The position numbers and the translations under genes were made by a program. The notes beneath the pieces were generated by a model that was not told the DNA's origin, searched no databases, and saw only the letters and a program-made list of their open reading frames with translations. From the NCBI GenBank assembly GCA_903870275.1, contig CAIQCK010000004.1:1-36722 (forward strand): a stretch of 36,722 bases of DNA, read 5' to 3'. This document shows positions 1 through 7,695 of the stretch, in pieces (the stretch's first letter is position 1; each line of letters begins with the position of its first letter). This DNA comes from an uncultured bacterium. GTDB taxonomy: Bacteria > Verrucomicrobiota > Verrucomicrobiia > CAIQCK01.

Positions 1-1
1 G

Positions 2-328
2 CGTTGCGCGGCGGACAACATCGCGTGGGAGGCGGAGAAGGAACCGATCACGCCGTGGCAGGCGGAGTGGGACGACTTTTTCGACTCCATCCGCAACAAC
101 AAGCCGCACAACGAAGCCAAGCGGGCGGCGTTGACGAACCTAGCCGACATCATGGGGCGGGCGGCGGTCCACATGGGCCGCACCATCACGTGGGAGGAAG
201 CGATGAAGTCCGACTTCCGGTTCTGTCCGAACATAGACAGCCTCACCCACGACAGCGAGCCGCCGATCAAAGCCGACGCCGAGGGCCGCTATCCGGTGCC
301 GATCCCCGGCCAGTGGACGGAAATCTGA
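2..328 (+). CDS. Gfo/Idh/MocA-family oxidoreductase, C-terminal part (partial)
   Basis: An open frame runs in from the left edge and stops with TGA at 326-328, so only about 108 C-terminal residues are visible. The peptide contains EWDDFFDSIRNNKPHNEAKR, then a MGRAAVHMGRTITWEEAM stretch and an ending rich in YPVPIPG. This is the usual C-terminal layout of the NAD(P)-dependent Gfo/Idh/MocA oxidoreductases that are strongly expanded in Verrucomicrobiota and Planctomycetes, often with a Tat signal. The Rossmann domain and the catalytic Lys-Pro lie outside the window, so substrate and cofactor cannot be judged. The other open frames over this stretch have no sensible composition. Confidence 0.8.
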   Translation, partial: RCAADNIAWEAEKEPITPWQAEWDDFFDSIRNNKPHNEAKRAALTNLADIMGRAAVHMGRTITWEEAMKSDFRFCPNIDSLTHDSEPPIKADAEGRYPVPIPGQWTEI

Positions 329-514
329 GCGCGGTTCGCCGAGCAACAAGATCGTCCCCGGCTTTCGACGGGGGAAAGCGTCGTTGAGCTTTCTCAAAAG
401 CACTGCCTTGCCGGCGAACGGCTGCAGTGGATGAATGTCTTCCGTGCGACACCTGCCCGATCTGGCTGGAAAAATCGGAATCAATGCGCGAACATCACGT
501 GAAATTATTTTCCT

Positions 515-847
515 ATGAAACGCCAAACTCAGACACAGAATCTATTTGCGGAAAATCCGATACCTGAGCCGTATCGGAAGATCATCCATGAGCACCATTT
601 TACCTGCGTGTTCTCATGCAAGGTCGGGAAACGTTTTACGGCCGGCCAGATGGGGATCATCTCTTCCAATCTCGATCCTCGCATCTTCGAGGACGCCGAA
701 CAAAAGGCGATCGTGAGAAGCGACCCGGAGTTGGTCATCAAAAGAGGCTCCGTCACTTTTGTGTATCATCTGATACGCAAGAGCGCGTCAGCGCGGCTCT
801 ATCGGGTGGCCGCTCACTGGGTGGACTTTGCGCAGGGGCAATACTAG
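515..847 (+). CDS. hypothetical protein, 110 aa
   Basis: A 110-residue soluble-looking protein starting at ATG 515. No signal peptide or membrane segment is visible. It has two cysteines near residues 31 and 35 (FTCVFSC) and a basic, aromatic C-terminus. I do not recognise the family. No clear Shine-Dalgarno precedes the start. The next gene follows 44 nt downstream on the same strand, so the two may be co-transcribed. The mixed but non-biased composition and the spacing suggest a real gene rather than chance. Confidence 0.55.
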   Translation: MKRQTQTQNLFAENPIPEPYRKIIHEHHFTCVFSCKVGKRFTAGQMGIISSNLDPRIFEDAEQKAIVRSDPELVIKRGSVTFVYHLIRKSASARLYRVAAHWVDFAQGQY

Positions 848-891
848 ACTGTTATCGGGCAGCGAATGACACGGGCGGACAGGAACATCGT

Positions 892-1257
892 ATGTATCGT
901 TTTGCCATTGACCCATCGGTGAACCTTCTCGCCATCCACTGGACCGGGCATGTTGATCCGGAGGAGGCGAAACGTTGCGGCGAAGAGGTTCGGCAACACT
1001 TGTCGGATATACAGCCGGGGCTTCGGATTCTGACTGATTTAAGCGGCTTGGAATCCATGGACTACGAGTGCGTGCCGCACATTGATCGGATGATGGATCT
1101 TTTCAATGAGCGCGGAATAAACACTGTGGTCAGAGTCATCCCCAATCCATACAAAGACATCGGCTACAGCATCATGTCGTTATTCCACTACCGGCACGGC
1201 ATTCGCATCATGACGTGCGAAAGTCTGGAGGAAGCGAAAAAAATTCTCCAGGCGTGA
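892..1257 (+). CDS. STAS/SpoIIAA-like small protein (tentative)
   Basis: The 121-residue protein is read from ATG 892; a longer in-frame extension upstream overlaps the preceding gene and looks non-coding. It begins MYRFAIDPSVNLLAIHWTGH and alternates predicted strands and helices. The segment LRILTDLSGLESMD fits the central strand-helix of SpoIIAA-like/STAS-type proteins, which often act as regulatory or lipid-binding modules. There is no signal peptide or membrane helix. The family call rests on pattern and size only. A PAS-like or unrelated alpha/beta fold is possible. A GGA-containing purine run lies just ahead of the start. Confidence 0.55.
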   Translation: MYRFAIDPSVNLLAIHWTGHVDPEEAKRCGEEVRQHLSDIQPGLRILTDLSGLESMDYECVPHIDRMMDLFNERGINTVVRVIPNPYKDIGYSIMSLFHYRHGIRIMTCESLEEAKKILQA

Positions 1258-1395
1258 AAGACGTTTGGGTCGCAGGGAATCGAAGAATGTGACGGGAGAA
1301 AGCGGCCGTTTGGCTGGTCCGGACGTGATGTGAAAAGGCTTGTTGCAGCGCGCCCGCAGGCGTAGCGTGCGCACCGTTCCAACGGAGGAAAAACC

Positions 1396-2244
1396 ATGAT
1401 GACAAGACGAGAGTTTTTGAAGCAAAGCGCCGTCGGCGCGGCGGCGGTTTGGAGTGCGGGTTGCGCGACCGGTTCGGGTGGCGCGGCATCGGGGAAGATA
1501 CCGATTGCGTTGCAGCTTTACTCGGTTCGCAAAGAGGCGGCGAAAGACCTCGAAGGCGTCATCGCGGCGGTGGCGAAGATGGGCTACAAGGGCGTCGAGT
1601 TTGCCGGCTATCACAACCGCGACGCGAAGACGCTGCGGAAACTTCTCGATGACAACGGCCTCAAGTGTTGCGGCACGCACACCGGCCTGCCGACATTGCT
1701 CGGCGACAAGCTCAAGGAGACCGTCGAGTTCAACCAGACCCTCGGCAACCGGTTTCTCATCGTGCCCGGCCTGCCGAAAGAGCGCATCGTGTCGCGCCAG
1801 GCCTGGCAGGAGACGGCGAAGCTGTTCAACGAACTGGCCGACAAGGTCGCGCCGCAGGGAATGCGCGTCGGTTACCACAACCACACCATCGAGTTCAAAC
1901 CGCTCGACGGCGAGATGCCTTGGGACACCTTCTTCGGCAACACGAAGAAGGCCGTCATCATGCAGTTCGACACTGGCAACGCCATGCTCGGCGGTGGCGA
2001 CCCAGTGACGTTCCTGAAAAAATATCCCGGCCGCGCCGCGTCCGTTCACTGCAAGCCGTTTTCCAACGCGAAGCCGGACGCGGTCTTCGGCGACGACGAG
2101 TTGCCATGGAAGGAAATCTTCCACATCTGCGAAACCATCGGCGGCACCGAGTGGTATATCGTCGAATACGAGCGCCCGAACCAGCCGGCGCTGGAGTGTG
2201 TGGAGAAGTGCCTGCAAGCGCTGAAGCAAATGGGCAAGTGCTAG
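1396..2244 (+). CDS. Tat-exported sugar phosphate isomerase/epimerase-like TIM-barrel lipoprotein
   Basis: The protein has 282 residues. The start at ATG 1396 is supported by a GGAGG box at 1384-1388. The N-terminus has a twin-arginine motif RREFLK followed by a short hydrophobic stretch and a lipobox-like SAGC, so Tat export and lipid attachment are likely. The rest is an AP-endonuclease-2/xylose-isomerase-like TIM barrel: LQLYSVRK at the first strand, GYKGVEFAGY, GTHTGLP, GYHNHTIEF and QFDTGNAM contain the usual metal-ligand Glu, His and Asp positions. In this family such proteins isomerise or epimerise sugars or cyclitols (for example 3-keto-glycosides or inositol). The exact substrate cannot be read from sequence. 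The oxidoreductase fragment at the window's left edge fits a carbohydrate-catabolism setting. Confidence 0.85.
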   Translation: MMTRREFLKQSAVGAAAVWSAGCATGSGGAASGKIPIALQLYSVRKEAAKDLEGVIAAVAKMGYKGVEFAGYHNRDAKTLRKLLDDNGLKCCGTHTGLPTLLGDKLKETVEFNQTLGNRFLIVPGLPKERIVSRQAWQETAKLFNELADKVAPQGMRVGYHNHTIEFKPLDGEMPWDTFFGNTKKAVIMQFDTGNAMLGGGDPVTFLKKYPGRAASVHCKPFSNAKPDAVFGDDELPWKEIFHICETIGGTEWYIVEYERPNQPALECVEKCLQALKQMGKC

Positions 2245-2400
2245 CGGCGCGCTTGTTTTTCTCGTTATGGCTGGGCACGGCTTTGTTCATCGGCCAGGCC
2301 CGGGCCGCGCTGGAAAAACAAGTCCCGCAATAGCCCGGCACGCGGCCCATCGACTTGAACGTAGATACCGACACGGAGGTTTGTTTATACGATGTGGCGG

Positions 2401-3195
2401 TCACGGTTTCGAGTCACCGACCGCGCCGCCAGCGATCCGATAGCCGTTCTTCGCGAAGATATGGCCGCCCTTGGCTGGCGAGGCCATGTAGTGGGCCAAT
2501 CGCAACGCCTCCGCCGGTTGCTTGCTCGACTTGAGTAACGCAACGCTCGCGTTCTCCTCCAACCTCTCGAACTCGGCAACGTTCACCGACTCCGTTGCTG
2601 CGAACTGTGGCACCACTGAATCCCACACAATCGCCGCATCCACGCTTCCCAGCGCAGCGTCAGCGGCCACGTCCATCACCGTCGGCTTGAAGACCGTCGC
2701 GCTGGAGCGAAATGCCTCCCATCGATCTCCCAGCGCCTTGCGCACGACGCGGCTGATGCTGGCGCTCTCGGGATTGGCCAGCGCCAGACGCACACCCGGT
2801 TTCAGCAAGTCGTCCAGCGCGCGAATATTTTTCGGATTGCCCCTGGTCACGATGACGACCGGCCGCTGTTTGACGAGCGAAATAACCTCGCCGATCACGC
2901 CATGCTTGAGCGCGTCGGCGATGGTGCCATCATCCGCGGAGAGGAAAAGGTCGCCGGTCTTGCTGACGCGGGCGGCGCTCAGCAGCGATGCGCTGCCGCC
3001 GTATTGAAGAGAGACAGTCCAGCCGTGTTCTTTCTCAAAGTTTGCAGCGATGGCCTCGACGGGTTTCTTGAGACTGGCGGCGCAGTAAACCGTCAGCGTG
3101 CCGTGCGCCTGGGATGAGCGCGATTGCATATGGAGCCAACCGAGCAATCCCAAACCAATCGCAACGGCCACAAGAATTGAAAAAGCGTATTTCAT
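2401..3195 (-). CDS. modA: ModA-like molybdate/tungstate-type periplasmic binding protein
   Basis: The preferred start is the second Met at 3195 (MKYAF); a start four codons upstream at 3207 is possible. Residues 1-30 form a signal peptide or anchor. The mature part begins LTVYCAASLKKPVEAIAANF, the classic opening of ModA-family solute-binding proteins, with the oxyanion-binding Ala-Ala-Ser. GGSASLLSAA and ALANPESASISR further on match the family's second binding loop and the hinge region. The usual role is capture of molybdate or tungstate for a ModBC transporter, but no modB or modC is present in this window. The gene lies on the same strand as a methyltransferase and a barrel protein, and across from a regulator with a binding-protein-like domain that could sense the same ligand (inference). 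Confidence 0.85.
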   Translation of the reverse strand: MKYAFSILVAVAIGLGLLGWLHMQSRSSQAHGTLTVYCAASLKKPVEAIAANFEKEHGWTVSLQYGGSASLLSAARVSKTGDLFLSADDGTIADALKHGVIGEVISLVKQRPVVIVTRGNPKNIRALDDLLKPGVRLALANPESASISRVVRKALGDRWEAFRSSATVFKPTVMDVAADAALGSVDAAIVWDSVVPQFAATESVNVAEFERLEENASVALLKSSKQPAEALRLAHYMASPAKGGHIFAKNGYRIAGGAVGDSKP

Positions 3196-3298
3196 AAGCC
3201 GCCCCATTTATCTACCGGTGTTGGGAGTTCGTATCCTGTTCATGTTTTATTCTCGTTCATTGGTTTTCAGGAGCCACGAAGGGGCGCGCTCCGGCCTG

Positions 3299-4051
3299 TC
3301 AGCGTTCGACCCGTCGGAACTCCGCGTAAAAATTCTCCTGGATCGCACAAACGTCTTTTTTCTCGATCAACTGGTAACCGGCTGCCGTGATTTCGCGGCA
3401 ATAGACTTCCTTCGCGGCACGGGCTCGTTGCTTGACGAACTCGCTGCTATTCTCATGGAGGTCGAAATCAATGATCACTAGGCGGCCTCCCGGTCGCAGC
3501 GCCTGATGGATCGAGGCCAGCATCTTTTCCGGGTGCTCAAAGTGATGATAAGTGTCGCATACGAAGGCGACATCTATCGAGCCTGGAGCCAGGCACGTGG
3601 ATTCCCGGGTGTTCAACACGGGCTTGATGATCGAATCGTATTCATGCTTTTTCGCCTGAGTGGCGATGTAGTTCACGAACACCGGACCGATATCAACGGC
3701 GTAGACAATGCCTTTCGGACCAACCTGCGCGGCAAACAACAGGGAGAACAGCCCGGTGCCGGCGCCAATGTCGGCCACCGCATCGCCCGGCCGCAGTCCC
3801 ACGGCACGGGTAATGTCATGGCGCTTGACGTAGATATCGCGCGAGTCATTTTCGAAGCGACTCACAAAATGATGGATGTCGGCATGGGGGTCTGTGAACT
3901 TCTTGTTCATCTCGGCCGCATAAGGAGCCGGCCCTTGGTTGTGGGACGGTTCGGCAGCCCTCGCCACCGAAAGAACTAATGTCAGGTGAACACTCGCGCA
4001 GATTGCACTTCGGGACATTCGATGCATAAGAACCGTCCTGTTGATGTGCAT
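3299..4051 (-). CDS. SAM-dependent class I methyltransferase with signal peptide
   Basis: The 250-residue protein has an N-terminal hydrophobic segment (ICASVHLTLVLSVARAAEP) that looks like a cleavable signal peptide. After it comes a class I methyltransferase fold: motif I is VADIGAGTGLFSLL near residue 93, the acidic motif II is VYAVDIG, and the post-I motif DVAFVCDTYHHFEHPEKML and the GGRLVIIDFD strand follow. Substrate is unknown. An exported methyltransferase is biochemically odd because SAM is cytosolic, although similar signal-bearing proteins occur in Planctomycetes and Verrucomicrobiota. The alternative is that translation starts downstream of the hydrophobic stretch, at MNKKF, giving a cytosolic enzyme. 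The gene is followed by modA on the same strand. Confidence 0.8.
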   Translation of the reverse strand: MHINRTVLMHRMSRSAICASVHLTLVLSVARAAEPSHNQGPAPYAAEMNKKFTDPHADIHHFVSRFENDSRDIYVKRHDITRAVGLRPGDAVADIGAGTGLFSLLFAAQVGPKGIVYAVDIGPVFVNYIATQAKKHEYDSIIKPVLNTRESTCLAPGSIDVAFVCDTYHHFEHPEKMLASIHQALRPGGRLVIIDFDLHENSSEFVKQRARAAKEVYCREITAAGYQLIEKKDVCAIQENFYAEFRRVER

Positions 4052-4186
4052 GCGTTTTTTTCACGGCCACAGCCGTCCGCTGCTTGACGCGCTACGGCCC
4101 GACATTCCCAGTTTCTTGACCGCGTGCTTGCGTTCTACGATTACGCCTCATATTTTGCAGGCCTCACCCATCGGGAGGCATTCCTG

Positions 4187-5365
4187 TCAGAAGTGGACGC
4201 ATAGCGCGCAGTTGACCTGCCACTCTTTGCCCAACTGCGGTCCATTCAGGTATTGGTAAACGGGCGCGCCGGCCTCGACCGCGAGCCGCACCGGAGTTCC
4301 GAAGGCGTGGAGTTTGTATTCGAGGCCGCCGAACATTTCGACGCGCTCACCGCCATAGTAGTCGGGATTGGCGCCCTCCATCTTGCCGAAAATATGAGAA
4401 TCGGAACCCTGAATGCGCCCCCACTGGGTGCCCGCCGCGCGCGCCGTCAGGTTAAGCCCGGGGAGTACCTCATAGGCGCCCCATAGCGACAGTTCGTTGG
4501 AAGGCCCCCAGCGGTAACCCTCGGTGTTCTCGTCAAACGCGGCCCGGCCTCGGAATGCGGCTCCCCACGACCAGGGTTTGATGTGACCCGTATAGGTGAA
4601 ACCGTAGAGTCCGTCGTAGGTGCCCGATCCTAGCTGCATACCGTAACAGGCACGCATCGGCATCATCGCGCCTGTGGGGCTAAGCATCGTGGCCTGTTCC
4701 GTGATGCTCCCTGACGGCAGACTGAGGCCGAGATTGAGATGCACGTGGTGGATGTCGTCCTGGTAGATCCGAAACAATCCCACCAACGAGGTGTCGCCCA
4801 AGCCCTCGGTCGAAGACGTACTGTTGCCAAGCGGCGTCGCACCCGCCCCTCCGGCGAACGTCGTCATCGTCATGCTCTTGTGGACATACGCGCCCATGAC
4901 CATGACGTTGGCCCAGTCGGTGATGCCATACATGGCATGGAACATGTGCATCTCGGAGTCCATCGAAGTCGGCACGATGCGCAGCGAGGAAGCTTGCGTG
5001 ACTATAGCCGACGGCGATAGCGTTGATGATCCGATGTAGTTTTCGCGCATACCCATCATCATCGGCGTGTACATCAACATCACCGAGTGCGCCTGCACCA
5101 TGTTCGCCCCAAACACGCCCGCCGGCACGACCGCATGCGTGCAGCCGATCGTATTCGTCATGCCAGACATGCCATCGCCAGAACTCGTCGCCGAACCATC
5201 GGCGACGGTCATGGAGTGGCCTGAGGCTGGAGCGACAGTCCCGCCCGGAGCCGATTCAGCGGCGGTGGCGTCCGGACATGGCAGAGCGAGGCTTGCGGTT
5301 GCCACAACGAAACACGCCTGACAAATCCCGGAACCGGGCAACAGTTTTCCAATCGGCAATTTCAT
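4187..5365 (-). CDS. Met/His-rich outer-membrane beta-barrel-like 'transporter' family protein
   Basis: The 392-residue protein has a signal peptide, a low-complexity linker rich in Ser, Gly and Met (about residues 35-75), and then a body of alternating amphipathic strands typical of an outer-membrane barrel. Met/His clusters include MLMYTPMMMGM, MHMFHAMYG and HHVHLNLGLSLPSGSI. The segments GLGDTS, LGLSLPSGSI and MQLGSGTYD are hallmarks of the phenol-MetA-like 'transporter' barrels found widely in Proteobacteria, sometimes mislabelled alpha-amylase. It also contains two short Cys motifs (IGCTH near the N-terminus and NCALC at the C-terminus). The Met/His content suggests soft-metal handling (inference). 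A GAGGAGAGG Shine-Dalgarno precedes ATG 5365. The shared upstream region with the divergent regulator suggests co-regulation. Confidence 0.7.
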   Translation of the reverse strand: MKLPIGKLLPGSGICQACFVVATASLALPCPDATAAESAPGGTVAPASGHSMTVADGSATSSGDGMSGMTNTIGCTHAVVPAGVFGANMVQAHSVMLMYTPMMMGMRENYIGSSTLSPSAIVTQASSLRIVPTSMDSEMHMFHAMYGITDWANVMVMGAYVHKSMTMTTFAGGAGATPLGNSTSSTEGLGDTSLVGLFRIYQDDIHHVHLNLGLSLPSGSITEQATMLSPTGAMMPMRACYGMQLGSGTYDGLYGFTYTGHIKPWSWGAAFRGRAAFDENTEGYRWGPSNELSLWGAYEVLPGLNLTARAAGTQWGRIQGSDSHIFGKMEGANPDYYGGERVEMFGGLEYKLHAFGTPVRLAVEAGAPVYQYLNGPQLGKEWQVNCALCVHF

Positions 5366-5411
5366 AAAAGAACCTCTCCTCAGGTTTCTGTGTTAAACGA
5401 TCCGATGACCA

Positions 5412-5439
5412 TTGACATGACAGAATCGTGTCATATAAT
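5412..5439 (+). promoter_or_regulatory. consensus sigma70 promoter of the XRE regulator
   Basis: TTGACA at 5412-5417 and TATAAT at 5434-5439 are separated by 16 bp. Both hexamers match the sigma70 consensus exactly. Transcription would begin at about 5446, only a few bases before the ATG at 5449, so the mRNA would be leaderless or nearly so. Confidence 0.8.
5417..5434. promoter_or_regulatory. palindromic operator inside the promoter
   Basis: ATGACA at 5417-5422 and TGTCAT at 5429-5434 form a perfect inverted repeat with a 6-bp spacer, placed between and overlapping the -35 and -10 hexamers. A second, wider inverted repeat pairs TTGACATGA at 5412-5420 with TCATGTCAA at 5447-5455, which covers the start codon. 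Occupancy by a dimeric XRE protein would block RNA polymerase. This fits autorepression and control of the divergent barrel-modA strand (inference). Confidence 0.65.
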
Positions 5440-5448
5440 TCCATTATC

Positions 5449-6498
5449 ATGTCAACGCCAATCCGGCTGCGGAACAATGTGCGGCAGCGGCGGACACTGC
5501 TGGGACTCTCACAGGATGATCTGGCCCGGCGGGCCGGCTTGTCCCGGTCGGGCGTGAGCGCCATCGAGATGGGTAATCTCGCGCCATCGGCGGTCGCGGC
5601 GTTGTCGCTGGCCTCCGTGCTCGGATGCCGCGTCGAGGATTTGTTCAGCCTCGCAGGCGATTCGAAACCGGAGATTTCATGGTGCGGCCAGCCGGGCGAT
5701 CCCTGCCGCTACTGGCGGGCGCAGGTGCGGGATCGCGTCGTTCACTATCCGGTCGAGCCGACCGGGGCCGGCTATCGCCTCCATGACGGTGTCTTCAAAC
5801 ACGGCAGCCTGCAGAAAGCTTGCATGGACGATCCCGCGAAGACGCTGGTGATCACGACCTGCGACCCCGCCGTGGGCATTTTGGCGGAATACTTCCATCG
5901 CCAGACTCCGTTCCGGCTGATTGCGCTGACTCGATCCAGCCGCGAGGGATTGGAACTGCTCGCACAGGGCATGGTTCACGCCGCGGGAATCCATCTCGCC
6001 CGGAGCGGCGACGAAACCAGCAACGAGACTGCCGCAAAGGCTGTGTTGCCCGCTGCCCGGATGTTGCACGTGGCGGACTGGGACGAGGGAGCCGCCGTCT
6101 CACCGCATCTTCAACTGAAGTCGCTTGCCGCCCTCCGCCACGCACGAGTGCGCTGGATCGGCCGGGACCGCGACTCCGGCGCAGGCCAGTGCATGGCCGA
6201 GATCATGAAGGACCGCCCGTGGCCCAGACATCTGGCCCATGACCATCGCGGCGTAGCCGATGCCATCAAGAGCGGGTGGGCCGATGTTGGCGTGTGTGTG
6301 CGCCTGGCCGGCGAGGAGGCAGGCCTTGATTTCGTCCAGATCCGGACGGAAGCGTATGACCTGTGCTTTGACGCGGCATCCACCCAGGACCCACGTGTGC
6401 AAGCGTTGATCTCGGTGGTGAGGTCGTCCGACTACCGCGCGCACATTTCCGAGCTTCCCGGCTACTTCGCCAAGCACAGCGGAGAAGTCAGGGGATAA
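5449..6498 (+). CDS. XRE-family transcriptional regulator with periplasmic-binding-protein-like domain
   Basis: The 349-residue protein starts at ATG 5449. The in-frame GTG at 5428 lies inside the promoter and is rejected. Residues about 5-65 form an HTH_3/XRE domain (LRQRRTLLGLSQ-type helix 1, then ARRAGLSRSGVSAIEMG as the recognition helices). After a short linker, residues about 110-340 resemble the PBP-like (PF12727-type) substrate-binding domain: TCDPAVGILAEYF, LARSGDETSNE and VADAIKSGWADVGVCVR are its recognisable segments. In other bacteria this domain is attached to HTH domains or to molybdopterin-biosynthesis proteins, and it is thought to bind a small anion. Together with the nearby modA this suggests a molybdate- or tungstate-type ligand (inference). 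It is probably autoregulated through the palindromes at its promoter. Confidence 0.85.
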   Translation: MSTPIRLRNNVRQRRTLLGLSQDDLARRAGLSRSGVSAIEMGNLAPSAVAALSLASVLGCRVEDLFSLAGDSKPEISWCGQPGDPCRYWRAQVRDRVVHYPVEPTGAGYRLHDGVFKHGSLQKACMDDPAKTLVITTCDPAVGILAEYFHRQTPFRLIALTRSSREGLELLAQGMVHAAGIHLARSGDETSNETAAKAVLPAARMLHVADWDEGAAVSPHLQLKSLAALRHARVRWIGRDRDSGAGQCMAEIMKDRPWPRHLAHDHRGVADAIKSGWADVGVCVRLAGEEAGLDFVQIRTEAYDLCFDAASTQDPRVQALISVVRSSDYRAHISELPGYFAKHSGEVRG

Positions 6499-6503
6499 TA
6501 GGC

Positions 6504-6638
6504 TCACTGCCTCGCCATCGCTCCAAAAAAACTGTTGGCCCAATCGCGGAAGGCATGCATTTCGCTTTGTGTCGGCGGATCGCCAACGGAGCGGCCGGAC
6601 AGTTGGACGGCGTTTGTATTCGTGCCCGTGCTGCCCAT
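6504..6638 (-). CDS. small ORF or gene remnant, 44 aa
   Basis: This reading frame from ATG 6638 to TGA at 6504-6506 has GC-biased third positions and a protein-like sequence ending EMHAFRDWANSFFGAMARQ. The coding-looking frame continues upstream for about 17 codons (to an in-frame stop near 6691) without a start, so it may be the tail of a decayed gene. I do not recognise a family. It lies in an otherwise gene-free 295-bp gap. Confidence is low because it is short and no Shine-Dalgarno is visible. Confidence 0.25.
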   Translation of the reverse strand: MGSTGTNTNAVQLSGRSVGDPPTQSEMHAFRDWANSFFGAMARQ

Positions 6639-6793
6639 GGCGAAGTTGAGGTCGGCCGCGCTGTTTTTGCCCTGCGTCCCACCGCGTCATTTGCCGGAAC
6701 CGGTGCAGGAAATGATTTGCTAGGCAGACTGCGGCGTGTTGTCCTATAATTTGAACTCATCGAAAACCAAAGGAGCCAGGTTGGCTTGACGCC

Positions 6794-7690
6794 ATGATTG
6801 ATACACTGCAAACCAAATTCGGGATTCCGGGAGCGGTCGCCGTTCTGCCGGGCAAGAACAACATGCCGCGCGTGACGCTCGCGCATCGCTCCGGCGCCAG
6901 CGCGGAGATTTATCTGCACGGCGCGCACGTCACCTCGTGGCGGAACGCGGCGAGCGAGGAACTGTTTTTCCTGAGCCGCGAGTCCGTCTGGGCCGCCGAC
7001 AAACCGATTCGCGGCGGCATCCCGATTTGTTTCCCGCAGTTCAGCAATCACGGCCCGCTGCCGCTCCACGGTTTCGCGCGGATCAACGAGTGGGCGCTGA
7101 CGCAAACCGAGCGGCTCGGCTCCGGCGAGGTGGTGGCCGCGTTGCAGCTCACCGATTCCGACGCCACGATGGCGTTGTGGCCGCACCGGTTCACCATCGA
7201 GCTGCGCGCGACGCTGGCGGAGGCCGCGCTGACGCTGGCCGTGCAGGTGAAAAACAACGGCGACAAGCCGTTTGATTTTGAACTGGCGCTGCATACTTAT
7301 TTCGGCGTCGGCGAAATCCAGCGCGCCGCCGTCTGCGGGTTGAAGGGCGTCACGTTCAGTGATTCGCTGAAGAACAACGCCCAGGAAGTGGAAGCGCGGC
7401 AGGAAATCCGTTTCGACCAGGAAACCGACCGCGTCTATCTCAACACGCCGGATTGCGTGCGTATTCGCGACGAGGCGCGTAACCGCATCATCGCCATTCA
7501 GAAGAGCGGCATGGCCGACGCGGTCGTGTGGAACCCGTGGATCGCCAAATCGCAACGCATGGCGGATTTCGGCGACGATGAGTATTTGCGGATGGTCTGC
7601 GTCGAGACGGGCAACATGGCCACGCGCGTCAATCTCGCGCCGCACGGCCAGTGGCACGGCTCGACGGTCCTGACCGCGCAGCCCGCCTGA
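6794..7690 (+). CDS. D-hexose-6-phosphate mutarotase (YeaD-like, aldose 1-epimerase fold)
   Basis: The 298-residue protein is of normal length for the glucose-6-phosphate 1-epimerase family. IYLHGAHVTSWR near the N-terminus, RGGIPICFPQF, LPLHGFARINEW with the conserved His, then ELALHTYFGVGEI with the catalytic His and, near the end, VCVETGN with the catalytic Glu are all visible in the expected order. It interconverts alpha and beta anomers of hexose 6-phosphates in the cytoplasm. No signal peptide is present. It is convergent with the next gene, with only 5 bp between the stop codons. Confidence 0.9.
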   Translation: MIDTLQTKFGIPGAVAVLPGKNNMPRVTLAHRSGASAEIYLHGAHVTSWRNAASEELFFLSRESVWAADKPIRGGIPICFPQFSNHGPLPLHGFARINEWALTQTERLGSGEVVAALQLTDSDATMALWPHRFTIELRATLAEAALTLAVQVKNNGDKPFDFELALHTYFGVGEIQRAAVCGLKGVTFSDSLKNNAQEVEARQEIRFDQETDRVYLNTPDCVRIRDEARNRIIAIQKSGMADAVVWNPWIAKSQRMADFGDDEYLRMVCVETGNMATRVNLAPHGQWHGSTVLTAQPA

Positions 7691-7695
7691 CCGGA

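Noticed and set aside
5428..5448. Upstream GTG start for the XRE regulator
   Set aside because: It lies within the -10/-35 region of a consensus promoter, so it would not be transcribed from it.
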